Positions 33,020 to 33,834 of a stretch of 33,834 bases of DNA are shown piece by piece. Source of the DNA: Nevskia sp. (lineage in GTDB: Bacteria > Pseudomonadota > Gammaproteobacteria > Nevskiales > Nevskiaceae). A program made the translations under genes and the position numbers. Position 1 is the stretch's first letter. Every line of letters begins with the position of its first letter. Under the pieces are notes generated by a model that worked only from the letters and a program-made list of their open reading frames with translations, was not told the DNA's origin and made no database searches. The stretch is from assembly GCA_016779605.1 (NCBI GenBank), contig JADHNH010000032.1, positions 1-33,834 of the forward strand, written 5' to 3'.

Positions 33020-33466
33020 TCAGACCGGACGATATCGGTCTTGTTCCAGCACCTTTACTGCAAGCCAGCCCCAGTACACGCAATGGCGCTGAATCAGTCC
33101 ATCGACGATTTCCATGGACTCCACCAGGTCCATCTGCTCGTCCTCTGCGGCGATGCGCGGATATTCCCAGATCAGCTTCCTGCCATCCGTGAAAAAGCCG
33201 GAACGATGGCGTTTGCGCAGGCTCGGCGTGCGCAAGAACACTTTTTCCACGAACGCCCGCAGCGCGGCGCGCCCCTGGATCACGCCAGACTCCACTCCCA
33301 GCAGGTGCCGCACGAGCGGACTCTCAAGGCAGGCAGATTCCGCATACAACTCCATGGCCGCATCGAGGTCCTTGCGTCCCAGCGAGTCATCCCAGGCCAG
33401 ATAAATGCGCTCCGCATTGCGCATGGCTGGGATGTCGGGTTGAGACGCGGCGTTGGTCCTGTCCAT
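33020..33466 (-). CDS. SnoaL-like (NTF2-fold) protein
   Basis: This 148-residue protein has the SnoaL/NTF2 cone fold pattern: AERIYLAWDDSLGRKDLDAAMELYAE near the N terminus, GRAALRAFVEKVFL in the middle, and the strand-rich end KLIWEYPRIAAEDEQMDLVESMEIVDGLI. Such proteins bind small hydrophobic ligands or act as isomerases, hydrolases or cyclases; none can be chosen here. The ATG at 33466 has AGGAG 8 bases upstream, preferred over the GTG at 33475, which overlaps that site. An ArsR regulator follows 23 bases downstream. Confidence 0.82.
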   Translation of the reverse strand: MDRTNAASQPDIPAMRNAERIYLAWDDSLGRKDLDAAMELYAESACLESPLVRHLLGVESGVIQGRAALRAFVEKVFLRTPSLRKRHRSGFFTDGRKLIWEYPRIAAEDEQMDLVESMEIVDGLIQRHCVYWGWLAVKVLEQDRYRPV

Positions 33467-33616
33467 GTTGGTCACTCCTGAAAGCTTGGGCGAATTCAGT
33501 GTGCGGCAGTGTTTCGCCGGAACGTTTCACCGCGCAACGAAGCGAGCTGGGCGGCGGAGCATCCGCCCCGACAGGATTGCCACCGAGCCGGAAGCGATCT
33601 GCCGCCGCGTGCGGTG

Positions 33617-33834
33617 TCAGGCGGGCAGCGGTGTCCATGGAACAACGTTTCCCGCGACGCAGGCGGCATCTCCCAGCGCGACCCGCACCAGCACGTCCGC
33701 CGACGCGAGGTTCGACAGCATGTGCGAATCCTGGTTGGGCAAGGGGTGCAGCAGGGCCCGGCCGTCGGCGTCGTATTCCAGCCGCATGCGCAGCAGCCGC
33801 TCGCGCTGCGGGTCGCGCTCCACCGCTGCGGCCA
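33617..33834 (-). CDS. moeA: Molybdopterin molybdenumtransferase MoeA (C-terminal part only)
   Basis: The last 72 residues of a protein enter from the right edge. MRLEYDADGRALLHPLPNQD and SHMLSNLASADVLVRVALG, with the beta-rich end AGNVVPWTPLPA, match the C-terminal domain (domain IV) of MoeA. MoeA inserts molybdate into molybdopterin to make the cofactor needed by the nitrate reductase NasA in this window. The domain call rests on the SHMLxxLAxADxL pattern. The 141-base gap to the SnoaL-like gene shows nothing clear. Confidence 0.8.
   Translation of the reverse strand, partial: AAAVERDPQRERLLRMRLEYDADGRALLHPLPNQDSHMLSNLASADVLVRVALGDAACVAGNVVPWTPLPA

Overview
This is a GC-rich chromosomal window from a gammaproteobacterium, most likely a member of the Xanthomonadales (Lysobacter, Luteimonas or Rhodanobacter type). 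The assignment rests on the gene order ygfZ <> sdhAF4-sdhCDAB-sdhE-ygfX, on a NasST-type nitrate assimilation cluster, and on dispersed GGGAATCGG-type and GTAGGCTGGG-type repeats that I recall from that order. No rRNA, tRNA, CRISPR array, phage or complete insertion sequence was seen.

Layout. (1) 1-2.1 kb, minus strand: a sulfate uptake operon (sbp, a one-domain molbindin, a class II amidotransferase-like protein, start of cysT). (2) 2.2-7.8 kb: ygfZ on minus, diverging from the complete succinate dehydrogenase operon with three maturation or accessory genes (sdhAF4, sdhE, ygfX). (3) 7.8-9.6 kb: a five-hairpin repeat, then an SDR gene and a divergent TetR regulator with candidate operators between them. 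(4) 9.7-12.5 kb: a cupin dioxygenase, an Ada-AlkA fusion and Ogt, with a MITE-like repeat between the two alkylation-repair genes. (5) 12.5-16.9 kb: a coupled GMC oxidoreductase / methylmalonate-semialdehyde dehydrogenase pair and a divergent SDR. (6) 17-29.5 kb: nitrate assimilation. The minus strand carries nasT-nasS and an outer-membrane channel gene; the plus strand carries a nitrate transporter (narK), nirB, a NirD-FAD oxidoreductase fusion and the molybdenum nitrate reductase nasA. (7) 29.5-33.8 kb: a double-glycine small peptide, an amidase, an SDR, an ArsR/SnoaL pair, and the end of moeA.

The most interesting signal is RNA-level control around nasTS. NasT is an ANTAR-domain RNA-binding response regulator. 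The narK leader contains two hexaloop hairpins with A at loop position 1 and G at position 4 (the ANTAR target signature). The second one overlaps a stem that hides the narK Shine-Dalgarno sequence. The nasT leader itself carries one such hairpin whose 3' arm is also the 5' arm of a perfect intrinsic terminator, which suggests autoregulation. The channel gene downstream of nasS has a strong terminator only 35 nt before its start codon, too close for a separate promoter. One regulator may thus act through two different output devices, a terminator and ribosome-site masking.

A second notable signal is a dispersed GGGAATCGG-type repeat. It lies as an inverted pair between sdhA and sdhB, and again as an inverted pair inside the open reading frame of nasA, where it is translated. 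The nitrate system also links to the window edges: molybdenum cofactor (moeA), molybdate binding (molbindin) and siroheme/Fe-S enzymes all support nitrate-to-ammonium reduction.
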